This document shows positions 21,490 through 34,965 of a stretch of DNA of 64,000 nucleotides, one piece after another (within the stretch, counting starts at the first letter, position 1; every line of letters begins with the position of its first letter). The DNA lies in the NCBI RefSeq assembly GCF_019320115.1, contig NC_089593.1, positions 34,083,977-34,147,976 of the forward strand. The letters are read 5' to 3'. The notes under the pieces were generated by a model. It was not told the DNA's origin, made no database searches, and saw only the letters and a program-made list of their open reading frames with translations. Source of the DNA: Miscanthus floridulus (taxonomy: Eukaryota > Streptophyta > Magnoliopsida > Poales > Poaceae). Made by a program: the position numbers and the translations under genes.

Positions 21490-24400
21490 TCATTAAAACA
21501 AACTCTTAGAGCCAATTGCTTGGATCGGCTATTGACGTTCATCGTTGATTTTGATGATGCCTCCTTCCTAGAGTCTACTAGAGAACCATTCAATTCCTAG
21601 TATGCTAGATCGGCTATTGCTACGCTCACGGATGTATCGGCCTGAACCACTTTGACGTTGTCTCCCTACCACTAGATGAGGCATTGGTGCATTGTTGAAG
21701 GGATGCAACAATTGGCGTGGATCTAGTAATGACCCAAGAACAGACTATATGTTCCTTTACCATCGATGACGAAGAAAGTAGTAGGTAGGGTCTCACTTCC
21801 AATCATCAATTAAATGTTAACTGCCCCTGAATCTTAGATGCATTGCCACCGAAGTCTTTCAAGATCATTTCTATTTCAAGCAGATCTTCTAGGCCTTTCC
21901 CAAGCTAACAGAAAGTAGTATAGGGCATGAGATTGACTGCTGCACCTCCATCGACTAACATCTTGGTCATTGGCTTTCCAACGACAAATCTTTTCATGTA
22001 TAAAGCCTTCAAGTGCCAATGACGAGATGGCTTATCAAATGTAGCTTGTTGGGGTTGGAGGGCTAGCTAAGCTATTGCTTCTCCCAATTCTCGCTCATCA
22101 TACTCCTCTACATCAGATTCTTCTTGTTCATATTTTTAGGGAGCTCTAAACTCTACAGGTAGGATGAAGACCATATCAATATTAGTCGATGGCTTACCCT
22201 TGTTGGTTGTTTGCTTGACGCGCCATGTACGAGGTCTGCTATACTTCTAAACTTCTAATTCTCTGTTTCTCAGGCGTTGAACCTTTCTCTTTTGGCTCCT
22301 TATTAGACCTCCAGGACACCATTGGCCGTCCTGCCAAACATACTCTTTCTTTTTCATCATGATCAGCCCAATTTTGATCATGGACAAGCTTGCCTAACTG
22401 ATCATGAACTCCTTTATTTTTTATGTGCCGATCCATGCTGTTAGATTGATAGTTCAAACACTCATGGATGGACGGGCGGTTGGCTTGAGATTGCCTAAAC
22501 TCTGCATATTGATTACTGCATTCTAGGCAGTTATGTCTTATAGCCAATTTCAATCCTTCATTCCAATAGTGTCTGAAGAAAGGACAATTCCAATGTAGCT
22601 TAGCTTGTTCTCTTTTGTACCTTTCTTCCTCACACCGACACTCATGTTCTTCTTCATCGAGACGACACTAATGGTCCTTCTCCTTCTAGCATTGCCACTT
22701 ATTCAACAAGATCCTGGAAGTCACCCAAGGATACAAAGCACCAGCTCTAGATGTCTCGCCTTGTTCATATTGGCTCTTTTGCTGATCGCCCTTCTTGAAA
22801 GCATTTGCTGATATCTAAACTTTGGGGTCAACCGACCTGTTTTCCTTGGCCTTAGTTGATGTCAAGACCTTTGTCTTTTCCTTAGCCAACTAAAACTCTA
22901 CCATATGCACCACTAGGAAGGGATGTCCATCTATGCCCATTGCTTATTTCTTGGCTGGCTCAAACTTGATCTTTCCTTGCTCTATGGCCTTCTGTCTATG
23001 TACGTGAAAGATTCTACACTCACTAGTATTATGAGTGATGGCATTGTGGAACTTGCAGTATTTGTTCCCCTTTAATTCTTCAGCCAAAGGGATCACATGA
23101 TTCGCAGGTAGTCTCAACTACTTCTCTAGCAGCAAGTCAAAGATCCTATCAGCTTTCTTGACATCGAAGTTGTAAGCATTCTCCTTTTCTTTTACCCATG
23201 GTCATGATACTAGAGTCTTACTCCATGTCTGTTCAGTAGTTGTGACTTCTTCATCTCCGTCAGCGTCTGCATCATAGGGGTTAGTCATAGCGGTAGTGCC
23301 CTTCAAATACTTCTCTTTGTGTAGGGTCCGGTGCTAATTCTCAAAGATAGACACTCTCTAAACTAAATGGGCCAAGTTTTCAAAGTCCTGGCCTTCAAAC
23401 TTCTCTCTAATCAATGGAGACATCCCTTGAAGGGCCAATCCAACCAATTGGCCATCAGACAGATTCAATGAGCAATAATAGCTCCTTACTTCTCTGAATC
23501 TCTGAATGAACTCAGAGCCTAACTCGTTGCTTCTTTGCCTCATGCTTGTCAGATCTATAAGCTTCTTCTCCCCTATCCCACTTTAGAAGTTTGTGTGGAA
23601 CTTGTTTTCTAGATTGGCCCACCCAGTGATAGAGTTTGGTTCGAGTGAAGAAAACCAACTGAAGGCCAGTATAGAGAGGGACAAAGGGAAGAACCAAACT
23701 TTGTGTGCCTCCTCAACAGATGCATCTTCGAGCTAAATGAGGTAGCGGCTGATATGTTCCATGGTTGTCATCTCATCTACACTGATAAATTTGGAGAAGT
23801 TCGGGACCCTATAGCGTGGAGGGAGCTACACAATATCATCCCAAGTGGGGTATGGGCGCTGATAGGAGCCAACTTGCCCTTTGGGCTTCAGACCAAACTA
23901 GCTCTGCATCATAGCAACTATCATGTTGGCGAATTCATCAGCATCCATGCCAACATCTTTCTGTCTTGGCTGTCCTTGGGAGTGGGCTTGATATCCTTGT
24001 GCTTGAGCTTGTTGACCCTGAGCCTGAGACTGTTGTCCTTGAACCTGATATTGCTGCACCTTGGTTTGAAGCTATTGGACATTATAGTTATAAGGATTCT
24101 GATACCCAGGGTGTGGCATCATCTAGTATGTGCTGGCATCAAAAACTGGATGATAACCTTCTGGATAGTCGATCTGGGCCTTGTGAGTGATATATCCTTA
24201 TAACCGACTATTGAAGAAGTTAGCACTGACATCCTTGGTGATCCATTGTACTGATGGAGCAATTTTATAGGTCAACTGAGGTATCTGATAGGAAGTAGTG
24301 AACTTTCCCTAAGACGGTCGTTGCACAACCTATTGACTGATCAGTGAGGTTGGCTACTAGACTTAATAAGCTTGGTTTTATCGAGTTGGAAGCTGATTTA

Positions 24401-24727
24401 GCTGTGTGATAGGGGCACTTGGAGATTGCTGAGCTGGTGGTTGCCCCCTGTCACTTGATCTTGACCTTGCCCCCTGCTGTTGGCAGGGTTGGTACTTGCC
24501 CCCTATGGTTAGCTAAACTTGAGAGTCTAGGGCTTGTCCTCCTAGCGGCCGCTGCGCTAGTGGTTGCTGATACTACCAACCGTTAGGCTGTTGGCTAGAG
24601 CTAGTCACATTGCTTCCCATAGCCAAAGGGTTGAAGCCACTGAAGTATGCTAGTCCCATTTGATTAACTGGTGCCCCAAAGAAAATTATCTTCATAACAT
24701 TGCCAACCATATTGGCAAGCGTCTAAT
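21490..24727 (-). pseudogene. Second Tat-lineage remnant: gag and protease only
   Basis: Collinear with 3018 to about 6000 of the first Tat element. The protease region lies at about 21490-22140. The basic Gag tail is at 22239-22553 (FRQSQANRPS, MDRHIKNKGVHDQ), a knuckle-like segment near 22950-23065 (CKFHNAITHNTSEC), and a capsid-like piece at 23358-23543 (MRQRSNELGSEFIQRFREVR, GMSPLIREKFEGQ). A Gln/Gly-rich segment fills 23950-24600. RT, RNase H and integrase are absent on the left, and the right side ends abruptly at the Tekay array LTR (24728), which inserted into it. Frames are broken throughout. No LTR of this copy is visible. Confidence 0.75.
24723..24727. other. Presumed left target-site sequence CTAAT of the array
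   Basis: The five bases before LTR A. CTAAT is not repeated at any internal LTR junction, so if it is a target-site duplication its partner lies beyond the right end of the window. Confidence 0.45.
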
Positions 24728-27700
24728 TGTCACAGAACCGACCAATTTATAAGAGCACAAGTACAAAAACAATCACCGGAACGATCAAATTCTCGAACTT
24801 GAGCCCATATAAACCCGGTAGTCAACCGAAATCTCGAAGGATTTCAAACCAACTTGCATACAACCAAGATCACAGTAATCCAACATAACATATCGTACGT
24901 TACAACATTTCACAGATGTTCGCAAATAGATTACATCATCACAGAGTCATTGTTATTACAAAACAAGTCTTGTAAACATGCGGAAGCAAATAGTTTAACT
25001 CACACCCGAGTTCAAATACACATATTGGTTCATTGATCACAGACCGCAAAAGCATTCAGATAAGAGAAAGGAGATCATGCCCATGATCTAGTCCTCATCA
25101 CCCGCCGGGTGGAGACAGTACTTGCAGAATCCCTGATATAGGAGGTCATCTGCAACAAGAGGGAATAAACCCTGAGTACGGGAATGTACTCAGCTAGACT
25201 TACCCGTCGAAAACCAAACAAATGACACCAAGGATTATGCATAGCTTAATGTAGTGGAGCTGGCTGACACTTTCTTTTTGCAGAAAAGCATAGGTAATAA
25301 TGATAAACTCTTAACCTGAACTAGCAGTAACTTTTTAGCCATTAACCTGTCATCTATATTAGCACCTGTACTAAGCAATCATTTTATTAGGGTGCAAACA
25401 TTAATAACCATATCAGGTATTCATTATGGCAACCTTATCATCATCCATTTAACCATATCGTTAAATTAATTGAATCTACGTTGCCGCTGCTCAGTCAAGT
25501 TCTCACTATCCGGGAGAGACGGCGATTCGAATCGATTCCTATCCAGCTAGAGGGGTATTCCTACACACAAACCCTGCTTCCCCCGTCAGGGTCGCAAACA
25601 AGTCACCTTTGGTACGATTCAGGAGTCGCGAGTCCGAACAGATCGACATTCTCAGAGAACCACTCTGCCAAGGTTGTTCGGGACTCTAACCCGCCTTGGA
25701 CTTATGCCAATGGCTCTCCGCACATCCTTACTACCTCCAGAATGTCGCCACCGCTCGCGTCCTCGGCCTGAGTCGAGCTACTAGGCTTCGCGGTCGGAAC
25801 GACTTATCCGGCCAGCTAAGTGTTAGGCTGCGTTCAACATGACATGAGGACGTACAGCGTATCGGTCCTTAAACGACTCAGACGGAGTCACTATGTTCAA
25901 ACCTACACAAGACCCCGCCCGGTCTTAATTCATTATTCACATGGTTCTTTTCCACGATAGCAAATATAGCCAACCGTGATCCACCTCATCCTAAAGCTCG
26001 CAGGTGACAGGAAATCACCTGACTTCTACCGCACTAAGCATGGCTAAGCATTTAACCCGTTCCTAAACTTAAATAGGATTCCAGTGCGATATCTGGACAA
26101 GGAAGGATATATAATGCAGCAATTGGTTCCAACCAATTCCTATACTTAATGCATCATCAACAATAAAAGATACTCAATGTATTTGTAAAAACATGGGAGG
26201 CTTAATATGCTCCGGGGCTTGCCTTTCAGGAACGAGGAAGGCTGGTGGTCAGGGCACTCGGGCAATTCCTCCGCGGCGACTGCTTCGTCGGCTTCCTGCA
26301 CCTCGGGTTCCTCCTCCTGGTTGGCTCCCTCGAACTCCAGCAACGTCACTCCCTCTGGCACACCTATTGCATGAATGCGCAAGATAAATATCATGGATGC
26401 ACATGTATGAATGTCGGGGATGCTCGGGGAATGCACATGTTCGCTGTAGTTTGCATATTCCAACTTAAGCCCTATTCAAATCACTTTCACTTACCAAGTT
26501 TATACAACCTAATGTATAATTGCTCATCTTCAGTTAACGACCTAGCACCTGCACCTAAGCATATTCTCAAGTTAGGCTAACCCCTAAACAATCAACGAGA
26601 ACATTGCAACCACATACACTCAAGCAATTGTATTTCAGCAAAATAAATACTATGTAGCGGTGCAGTAAACTAGCTATAACTGGAGATTTATAAATCCAAT
26701 TGATATGCAACAAGACAATCTGGAAAGCTTATAAAATTGTCTACAAAACATTTTCAGACCTCAAAGCATGATTCAAACCTTTACCAGGTCGAACTCATAA
26801 ATCAACAGAATTCTATCCTCACAAGGCAGAGAATAAGCAAAATCTGCAACCTAACTTTAAACAGCTGTAGTTTCTAAACTACTAGGCCAAATACCCTCAA
26901 ATTTTGACAGGAGCTAGACACATAAATTATATACAACTTTTGTATTCATCACAATCACAGAAAACCAAATTATCATGGGGAGCTTTCTAAAGTCCCCAGA
27001 TCTGTCCAGAGGGACATGATGCAAACAATTAATTAGCAACTTATGATGTAAACATATAATTAGACAAAACCAACTTTACTATCTTATCACACATATCATA
27101 AGAACACCAGAAAGTAGGGTGTTCATCACCAAAACATTTCTTTTAATACCTTTCTTAATTTATTTAATTAATTAAAGGAAATAGTAAACATATATGAAAA
27201 CTACCCCATTAATTCTACAAAAATTACAGTAGACACTACATGCTCTAAGTAGACTACCATAAAAATTTCACACCATTTGAGCAAGTATAAAAGCCTACAC
27301 AAAAATGATAAGGCATAATGGCTTAAATTGGCATAATTAGGAAACCCTAATGAAAAGTGTCAAGCAACAGATTTCATATTTTTCCTAGCATCCTTAGGGT
27401 ACTAGGATACTACCTACCAAGTTTCATGGCCATTGGATTCATAGATTAATTACTAAAATTTACACAAGAATCATCCAATGATAAAAGGAAAATCTATAAC
27501 TCAAAAACTACACATGCAATGACTCTTAAATTTTAACCAGAGCTTCTAACATACAAGACTAGCTTACCCACAAAATTTCATAATTTTTGGATCACATAAA
27601 CTCAAGATATGATTTAAACAAGTTTGCATGCATTCAAAAACACTTTTCAAGTTCCTATTTAATTCACCCAAAATTTCTACATAATATGCTCAAGATATAT

Positions 27701-29462
27701 TTTTCTTAAATACTAGACCTAACAGTGAGTCTAACAAAATTGGAAGTACTCAATTTGGATCTACACATTTGAAGATACAAAAATATCAAATCAGCATTAA
27801 AAACTGAATTTTTGAACTAGCCCTATGACTGCACAGTCACTGACGTGTGGGACCCGGCTGTCAGCCGACCCCACTGGTCAGTGAGACGAAACAGGGGACA
27901 CGGCTCGCTCATCGGGAATCCGGCGGAGCTCGCCGACGGCGGCGTCTCCGGCGACGATGACGGCACCAACGCGACCGCATCGACCTCCCGAACCTATCAA
28001 GCTACATGGATGGACCTATTGCCGGTGATCAAGACGACGGCGACAACCATGGTGGCGCGGGGGTTCGGCTCGACGGCGTGACGCCGGAGCCGGCCATGAT
28101 AGCCCAATCAACCAACACGTCGAGCTCCTACATGCTACTACGAAGCTAGCGCACAAGTTTACACGGCGAAAGGCCGACGGAAGTGCCCCGGCCACGATGA
28201 CAGGGCACGGCGGCGACACTCCGGTGAACTGCGCGCGGCGTTGGGACCTTACCAAGCGCACCAGGCTAGCCAGAGAGAGCTCGGTGATGCAATGTGAGTG
28301 CTAAGGAGCTGTTGTGGTGGCGATAGAGTGGCAAGGCGCGAGCTCGTGCCGTCAATGGCGACGGCAGAGCCGCTGCTGCTGCTACGGTGCTTCGGCGAGC
28401 GGAGGAAGCAAAGGAAGCAAGAAGGAAATGTGGCGCTGGTGGGGGCTCACGGACGCGCTGCGGCTTCAAGTGGAGAACGCCATCAGCGGGTTCAGGCCAT
28501 CCACGGCGCGTGGCCTGGGCGGTCAGTCGGCCGTCGACGCGCGGCGTACACGCGGCCGTTGTTCTCTGAAACCGGTCGCCACTGTAGCACGTCTGAAACG
28601 CCGATTCAGTTATCCAATGGCGACTGACAGGCGAAGTTCGACGATGATTAGCTTCTAATCCGTTGGTTATCAGCGAAATCAGTCAAGATACAAATTGTAG
28701 CCCTAAGTACCAGCTACACTTTATGTTAAATGACCAAGACCTAATTCCCAATGGATCCTGAGTTGCATCAAGCCAAAGTTGGCCTGATCAAACTGGAATT
28801 GTATTAAGGACTTAGAAAAGTTTTCAAATGTTGAATCCACCTTCAAAACTGACTTGTGGGCCATTTTTGAGCATGTTCTGCACATTTTCATGAGTTGGCC
28901 ATAAAACAAATTTTGTTCCTTAATAAATTTGCTACAACTTTGTTTTAGGTTGCTCAGACATGCAAACATCCTAAGCCATACTTTTTAAATAGTCAAACAA
29001 AAGGGTTCAGGGGTCAAATTTGGTCAAACCATGACTTGGAAACCTAATTAGGCAAAATGATCCACATGAACATTGTTCTGAATGACATTCTAGGTGTAAC
29101 TAAGTTACTTAGGATGATTATTAACCACACCACACATTGGTCACACAAGGATCAAGCAAGGTATGTACTGAAACAATGAAAAACACGAGAAATGTTGCAA
29201 ATGTTTCATAGTCATGTTTCACATGTTTCATGATCTTGTTGCATAGTATTAACTAATCTTGTTTCACTAAGTGAGTGTCACATGTTGCACTTAAGTGTTG
29301 CACACTTTACATTTCATAAAAGAACAACACACATGAAATATACAAAACGTTGCAGTGTTTTGAAATCATGTTTCATGTGATATAAGTTCATGAAAGGATG
29401 CATGATGCTCGCGTTCATGAAATGCAGTGCAAATGTGGAAGCTAAACACCTAGGGTGTTACA
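24728..29462 (-). repeat. LTR A (4735 bp), 3' LTR of unit 1
   Basis: Plus strand begins TGTCACAGAACC and ends GGTGTTACA; on the minus strand it starts TGTAACACC and ends TGTGACA. A GC-rich block at 27840-28640 lies within the U3-like part. It is closest to LTR B over roughly the first 1.8 kb on the plus strand and closest to LTR D over most of the rest. Short open frames on the plus strand and in the GC-rich block are compositional. Confidence 0.93.
26146..26463 (-). other. Acidic open frame inside LTR A, possibly an LTR exon
   Basis: 105 codons; the core reads GVPEGVTLLEFEGANQEEEP, then a Glu/Ala-rich stretch and SSFLKGKPRS. The sequence before the core (ATGCAATAG then GTGTGCC) resembles a splice acceptor. 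The frame is present in LTRs A, C and D and shortened by a single-base insertion in B. Because the LTRs are near-identical, this conservation alone does not prove coding function. No known domain. Confidence 0.3.
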
Positions 29463-32400
29463 GCCCTCCCCCCTTATAAAAATCTCGTCCCGAGATTTGA
29501 AAAGCGTACCATTGTTGATAGAATTCCTTATAACCATCCCTCAAATAGTCTTCCCTTTCCCACGTTGCATCGCGTTCGCTACCCTGATTGCTCCACATGA
29601 CTTTATAGAACTTGACTACCCGACTCCGAGTCACTCGCTCACGAGTGTCAATCACTCGAACCGGCTTTTCTTCAAAGGTCAAATCCGATTTTAACTCGAT
29701 ATCCCCCAATGGAACTCTCTCTTTAGGGACGCGAAGACATTTCTTCAATTGGGATACATGAAAGACATTGAAGATAGCACTCATCTCAGGAGGTAATTGA
29801 ATCTTGTACGCCACTTTACCACTTTGTCCAATGATTTCAAACGGACCAACATATCTCGGCGCAAGCTTTCGCTTCACACCAAAGCGTTGGACACTTTTCA
29901 TAGGTGAGACTTTCAGATAAACGAAGTCTCCAACTTTGAACTCAATAGGTTTCCTACGTCGATCAGCATAACTCTTCTGCCTAGCTTGAGCTGCGGCCAT
30001 GTGGGTTTGGATAGTACGGACTTGTTCTTCAGCTTCTTGAACGAAATCAATTCCATAATATCTTCTTTCACCGGCTTCTACCCAGTTCAACGGGGTTCTA
30101 CACTTCCGGCCATACAAAGCTTCAAACGGTGCCATCTTTATGCTCTCTTGATAACTATTATTGTACTAGAATTCAGCTAGGGGTAACCATTTTTCCCATG
30201 AGCCCTTAGCCGAGATGACACAAGCTCTCAACATATCTTCTAAGATTTGATTCACCCGTTCAGTTTGCCCATTGGTTTGCGGGTGATAGGCAGAAATTCT
30301 TACGAGCTTAGTCCCTAATAATCCATGTAAGTGCTCCCAAAAGCGAGCAGTGAACTGTGGTCCTCTATCTGAGACAATAGTACGAGGGATCCCATGAAGT
30401 CGGACTATCTGGTTGAAGTACAACTCCGCATAGTCGGTTGGACGAAAGTCTATGCGGACAGGAATAAAGTGTGCCGACTTGGTCAGTCGGTCCACAATTA
30501 CCCAAATTGAGTTAAAATTCCTCTGAGTGGTAGGGAGTCCAACTATAAAATCCATACTTATCTCTTCCCACTTCCAACCTGGAATAGAGAGTGGCTGAAG
30601 TAATCCAGCTTTCATGTGTACAGCCTTGACCCGACAACAAGTGTCACACCTAGCCACATAAGCGGCTATCTCTTTCTTCATTTTGGTCCACCAAAATCGC
30701 GGTTTTAAATCATGATACATTTTACTACTACCAGGATGAATAGATAGTTTAGAGGAATGAGCTTCGGATATGATTTGGTTTCTGAGCTCTCTATCCTTCG
30801 GAACTACCAACCTATCCTTGAACCATAACACGCCTTCCTCATCGACTCGAAAATGTTTGGTTTCTTGCTCTTTCATCTTGCGCTTGATGTGAAACACACC
30901 TGCATCTGTCTTCTGTAGCTCGATAATTCGACTCTGTAGAGTACAACTGACAGTGATGTTGTGCAGGACTGCAGGATGAAGGAGCTTTGACAAATGGACA
31001 TCACTCTCAATCAACGAGTGGCAATGAGACTTTCTGCTTAAGGCATCCGCGACGACGTTTGCCTTGCCAGGGTGATAGTGCACTTGAAGGTTATAATCCT
31101 TGATCAACTTGAGCCATCTTCTCTGACGCATATTTAACTCTGGTTGAGTGAAGATGTACTTGAGGCTTTTATGATCAGTGTAGATGTTGCACACATTGCC
31201 AAGCAGATAATGTCTCCAGGCCTTCAAAGCATGAACAACTGCAGCGAGTTCCAAGTCATGTGTTGGATAATTCACTTCATGCTTCCGAAGTTGGCGAGAG
31301 GTATAAGCGATGACTCTACCCTCTTGCATAAGAACACCTCCTAACCCAATACCTGATGCATCACAGAACACATCAAAAGGTTTCTCGATATCTGGTTGCG
31401 CCAAAACCGGAGCCGATGTTAGAAGAGTTCACAGGGTATGGAAAGCCGCATCACACTCAGGAGTCCAGACAAACTTCATGTCTTTTTGCAGCAATCGAGT
31501 CATAGGCTTGGCTATTTTAGAGAAATCCGAGATGAAGCGACGATAATAGCCAGCCAACCCCAGAAAACTCCGAACCTCGTGCACCGAGATGGGAGCCTTC
31601 CAGTTCAATACTTCTTGCACCTTGGTGGGATCAACCATAATTCCACCATCGGACAACACGTGTCTAAGAAAAGGTACCTCACGAAGCCAAAATTCACATT
31701 TGCTGAACTTTGCATACAGCTGGTGTTCTCGCAATCTAGTAAGAACCACCCGCAAATGTTCAACATGATCGTCTTCATTCTCAGAATAGACCAGGATATC
31801 ATCTATAAATACCACCACAAATTTGTCCAACTCGGGCATAAACACTGAATTCATCAGATACATAAAATGTGCGGGGGCATTGGTCAATCCAAAAGACATA
31901 ACTAGGTACTCATATAGACCATATCTTGTAGAGAATGCTGTTTTTGGGACATCCTCAGGCCGAATTTTTATTTGATGATACCCAGACCTCAAATCAATCT
32001 TGGAAAAGACTTTTGCCTTAGACAACTGATCAAACAAGATATCTATGCGTGGCAGAGGGTACTTATTCTTGATTGTAACTGCATTCAAGGGTCTATAATC
32101 TACACACATGCATAGAGATTGATCCTTCTTCTTCACAAAGATGGCTGGGCACCCCCACGGAGATGAACTAGGGCGGATAAGGCCTTTCTTTAGCAGTTCA
32201 TTCAACTGGGTCTTAAGTTCAGCTAGTTCATTGGGAGGCATTCTATATGGCCTTCTAGAGATGGGAGCTGTACCAGGAAGCAACTCTATCTTGAATTCTA
32301 CTTCTCGATCCGGGGGCAATCCAGGCAAATCATCGGGGAAAACATCCGGAAAGTCACACACGACAGGGATATCTGCCAGAGACTTTGCTTGCACCGCATT

Positions 32401-33855
32401 GGTCGTGCAAGAAAGACTGATATCCTTGGGTAACTGTACTAGAAAACCCTCCTGATTGCTCGGATCTCTGAGCATAACTACCCTAGTGGATGTATCGATA
32501 AGCACTCCATGACGGCTCATCCAGTTCATTCCCAATATCACGTCGATACCTAGCCCCGGTAAAATTACCAGATCAACCTGATAACTTCGCCCTTCTATCA
32601 CAAATTGTACATCCCCAACTACCAGCTTGGTTGGAATAATACCACTAGCAGCCCTTATACAATAACCCTCACCCTCAACAGTATATGTTTTCTGCATAAA
32701 CTTGGATGCAAATGATGGACTAATGAAGGAATGCGAAGCACCTGAATCAAATAGTACAACTGCGGGGTGTTGGTCAATCAGAAACTTACCGGCAGTTACT
32801 ACCTCACCTGAAGGAATCTCAGTAATATTTGTGTGGTTCACTTGTCCTTGACGGCCACCCTGGTAATTATTCTTCTTAGGGTAAGGGCATTCCCTTGCCC
32901 AGTGGCCTGTCTTATTGCAATTCCAGCACGGCATGTTGCTTGGTGGAGCTCTGGAACTGCCCTGACTGGTAGTGCCCTTGGGAAGAGCAACTGTAAATGC
33001 CTTGCGAAACCCAGTCTTGGCAGGATTCTTCTTCTACGGTGGGCGAAACTTAGCGGCTGATGCTAGAGGACGGAATGGAGCCCTTTGTGCGACGGGAGCC
33101 TTAGATTGTGAGGCAACCGCCTCATAGGCCCTCTTATGACTTTTTGAAGCAGCATACACAGCATTGTTGTTCTCTTGCGATAAAGCATCACTCACAAACT
33201 CATTAAAATGAGTGCACTTGCAATTTCCCATGGTCTTCATCAGTTTGGGGCTAAGTCCCCGCTTGAAGCTTGTAATCTTCTTGGCATCTGTGTCCACAAA
33301 CTCGGTAGCATACCTTGCAAGGTTGTTGAAAGCTTGCAGGTATTCGTTCAGGCTCTTGTTTCCCTGAGTCAGCTTCATGAACTCTGTATGTTTGATCGCC
33401 ATAAGACCAGGAGGAATGTAATTTCCCCTGAAAGCAGACTTGAACTGATCCCATGTGATTTGGGCATTAGCAGGCATAGTGGACCGATGATGACTCCACC
33501 AGATGCCAGCAGGTCCATGAAGTTGGTGCGATGCGTATTCAGTTTTGAGCACCTCAGTCAAGCGGAGCAGACGGAACTTCTGCTCGAGAGTATTCAACCA
33601 CTCATCAGCTTGTAGAGGCTCCTCAGCCTCCTTGAAGATTGGGGGTTTCGTGTCAAGGAAATCCTTGAAATCACTGTACTGATTTGGATCTGGTCCTTGG
33701 CATGGACCACGGCCATCACGATTCACAATCGTACGGAGGGCCTCGGCCATAGTGCGCTGTCCTTCCGCAAGCATTGCTATAAGTTCCGTTGGTGTGGGTG
33801 GTGGTGGCGGAAGATCATCATCATCACTCGCACCGGTGGAACGAGTACGAGGCAT
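29458..33855 (-). pseudogene. Gag-Pol polyprotein of unit 1: one frame with three in-frame stops
   Basis: Start chosen at ATG 33853-33855 (MPRTRSTGASDDDDLPPPPP); an in-frame upstream ATG exists at 33957. About 1465 residues. Domains: Gag core about 80-230; zinc knuckle [14 protein letters not shown] near 310; protease DSGAS with Asp about 370; RT about 540-790 with the FIDD loop near 683-686; RNase H from Asp 832 (FCDASG); integrase zinc finger His 1033/1040 and Cys 1070/1073; catalytic Asp 1102, Asp 1163, Glu 1199; GPF motif near 1337; chromodomain about 1395-1447. In-frame stops: TAG 33034-33036 (Gln in unit 3), TGA 31429-31431 (Arg in units 2 and 3), TAG 30166-30168 (Ser elsewhere). No frameshift was found. 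The terminal TAA falls in the 3' LTR. Confidence 0.93.
29463..29475 (-). other. Polypurine tract of unit 1
   Basis: Minus strand AAGGGGGGAGGGC directly abutting the LTR start TGTAACACC; primes plus-strand DNA synthesis. It is also translated as the last codons of gag-pol. Confidence 0.88.
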
Positions 33856-34965
33856 CTGCACAATGCGCAACCAGTAATTATTGATGATGTCAGCACATTG
33901 GAGAAGAACAATATAATCGTGCCAAACTGAATTTACTGATGAGAATGAAAGCTTCATACAATAAACAGAGGCAATAATTCATTCCCCAATCACCACATCA
34001 TCAAGTAGATTACTAGCGCCATACGCAGTGCATTCCAACATGACAAGTTTTAAACTTCCATTACGATACGCATCCCGAAGGGAGCGAATTGAGGTACTTT
34101 ACCAGTATGACTGCAAAAGCTTAACTAGTGAGACTTGCTAACGAACTACTCTTCGAAGTGATTACTGTCCACATTGGAGACACCTTGGACCTCTTCTAGG
34201 TATTCCTCTCCTTCAAACTTCTTGCCAAGAGATTTCACTTTAAACTTGGGATAAGCAATTATAAGGGAGGGAGTAATGCAATATGAATGTCATGAGTGAA
34301 TATGATGCATGCTCGTTCCGTACGTCCTCACAAACCTAAGAAAATTTAAGCTTTAGCGGACTATATGGTGGCATACATACGTTCTCTCAATTAGCGGTAA
34401 CTAGTCGATCTACACGGTGCGTTGTTAGCGTACCTGCAGAAAAACTTCATTGCAGCCCAACCTAACAAGATATAATGCTAATTACCCAAGTAATACTAAG
34501 ATACTCTCCATATATACATCCCCCGATATATATACTTCGGTATCCAACTACCCGACAAATGTACCCACGATTAAGTACGTTCATATATACATGTATGCAA
34601 CATGTAAATACTCCAGTAACCACAACTAGCTCTCCCCTAGACCGACGGTTGGACGGTCATGCTCTCGCAACTCACACTTACCTTAGCGTAGAGGCAATTG
34701 ATCCATACATTACCATTCAAACGAATGGCATCCATGCAATATCACGCCGCATGGACGACGAAATAGAAACAATCATTTCCCCCAGTTAGTAATTATATAT
34801 AAGCCACCTAGAAGTCCTTAAGTGGGCTATAAGGGATGTGATCACCAGTATACCATAAAAATTTTGATTTTTGAACACTTATATATAACTATAAGTTTGA
34901 AAACCATTTTAACAACAAAAGCTTTTGTTTTAAATAGCCGTAAGACATGTTTAATGTTGAATCTA
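33856..34965 (-). other. 5' leader of unit 1, non-coding
   Basis: About 1.1 kb between PBS and gag with AT-rich, ATATAT-containing segments near 34500-34600. Short frames in it are not supported as genes; an extended N-terminus to 33957 is possible. Confidence 0.6.

Noticed and set aside
26245..26580. Plus-strand 111-codon frame repeated in several LTRs
   Set aside because: Antisense to the LTR's acidic frame and the GC-rich context; the repetition simply follows from LTR identity.
28266..28658. Overlapping open frames in the GC-rich LTR block
   Set aside because: Open on both strands because of composition; no domain, and the block is replaced in LTR B.
31438..31848. Plus-strand frame of 136 codons opposite RT, also near 51952 and 62088
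   Set aside because: Mirror of the conserved RT coding strand; present only because RT is conserved.
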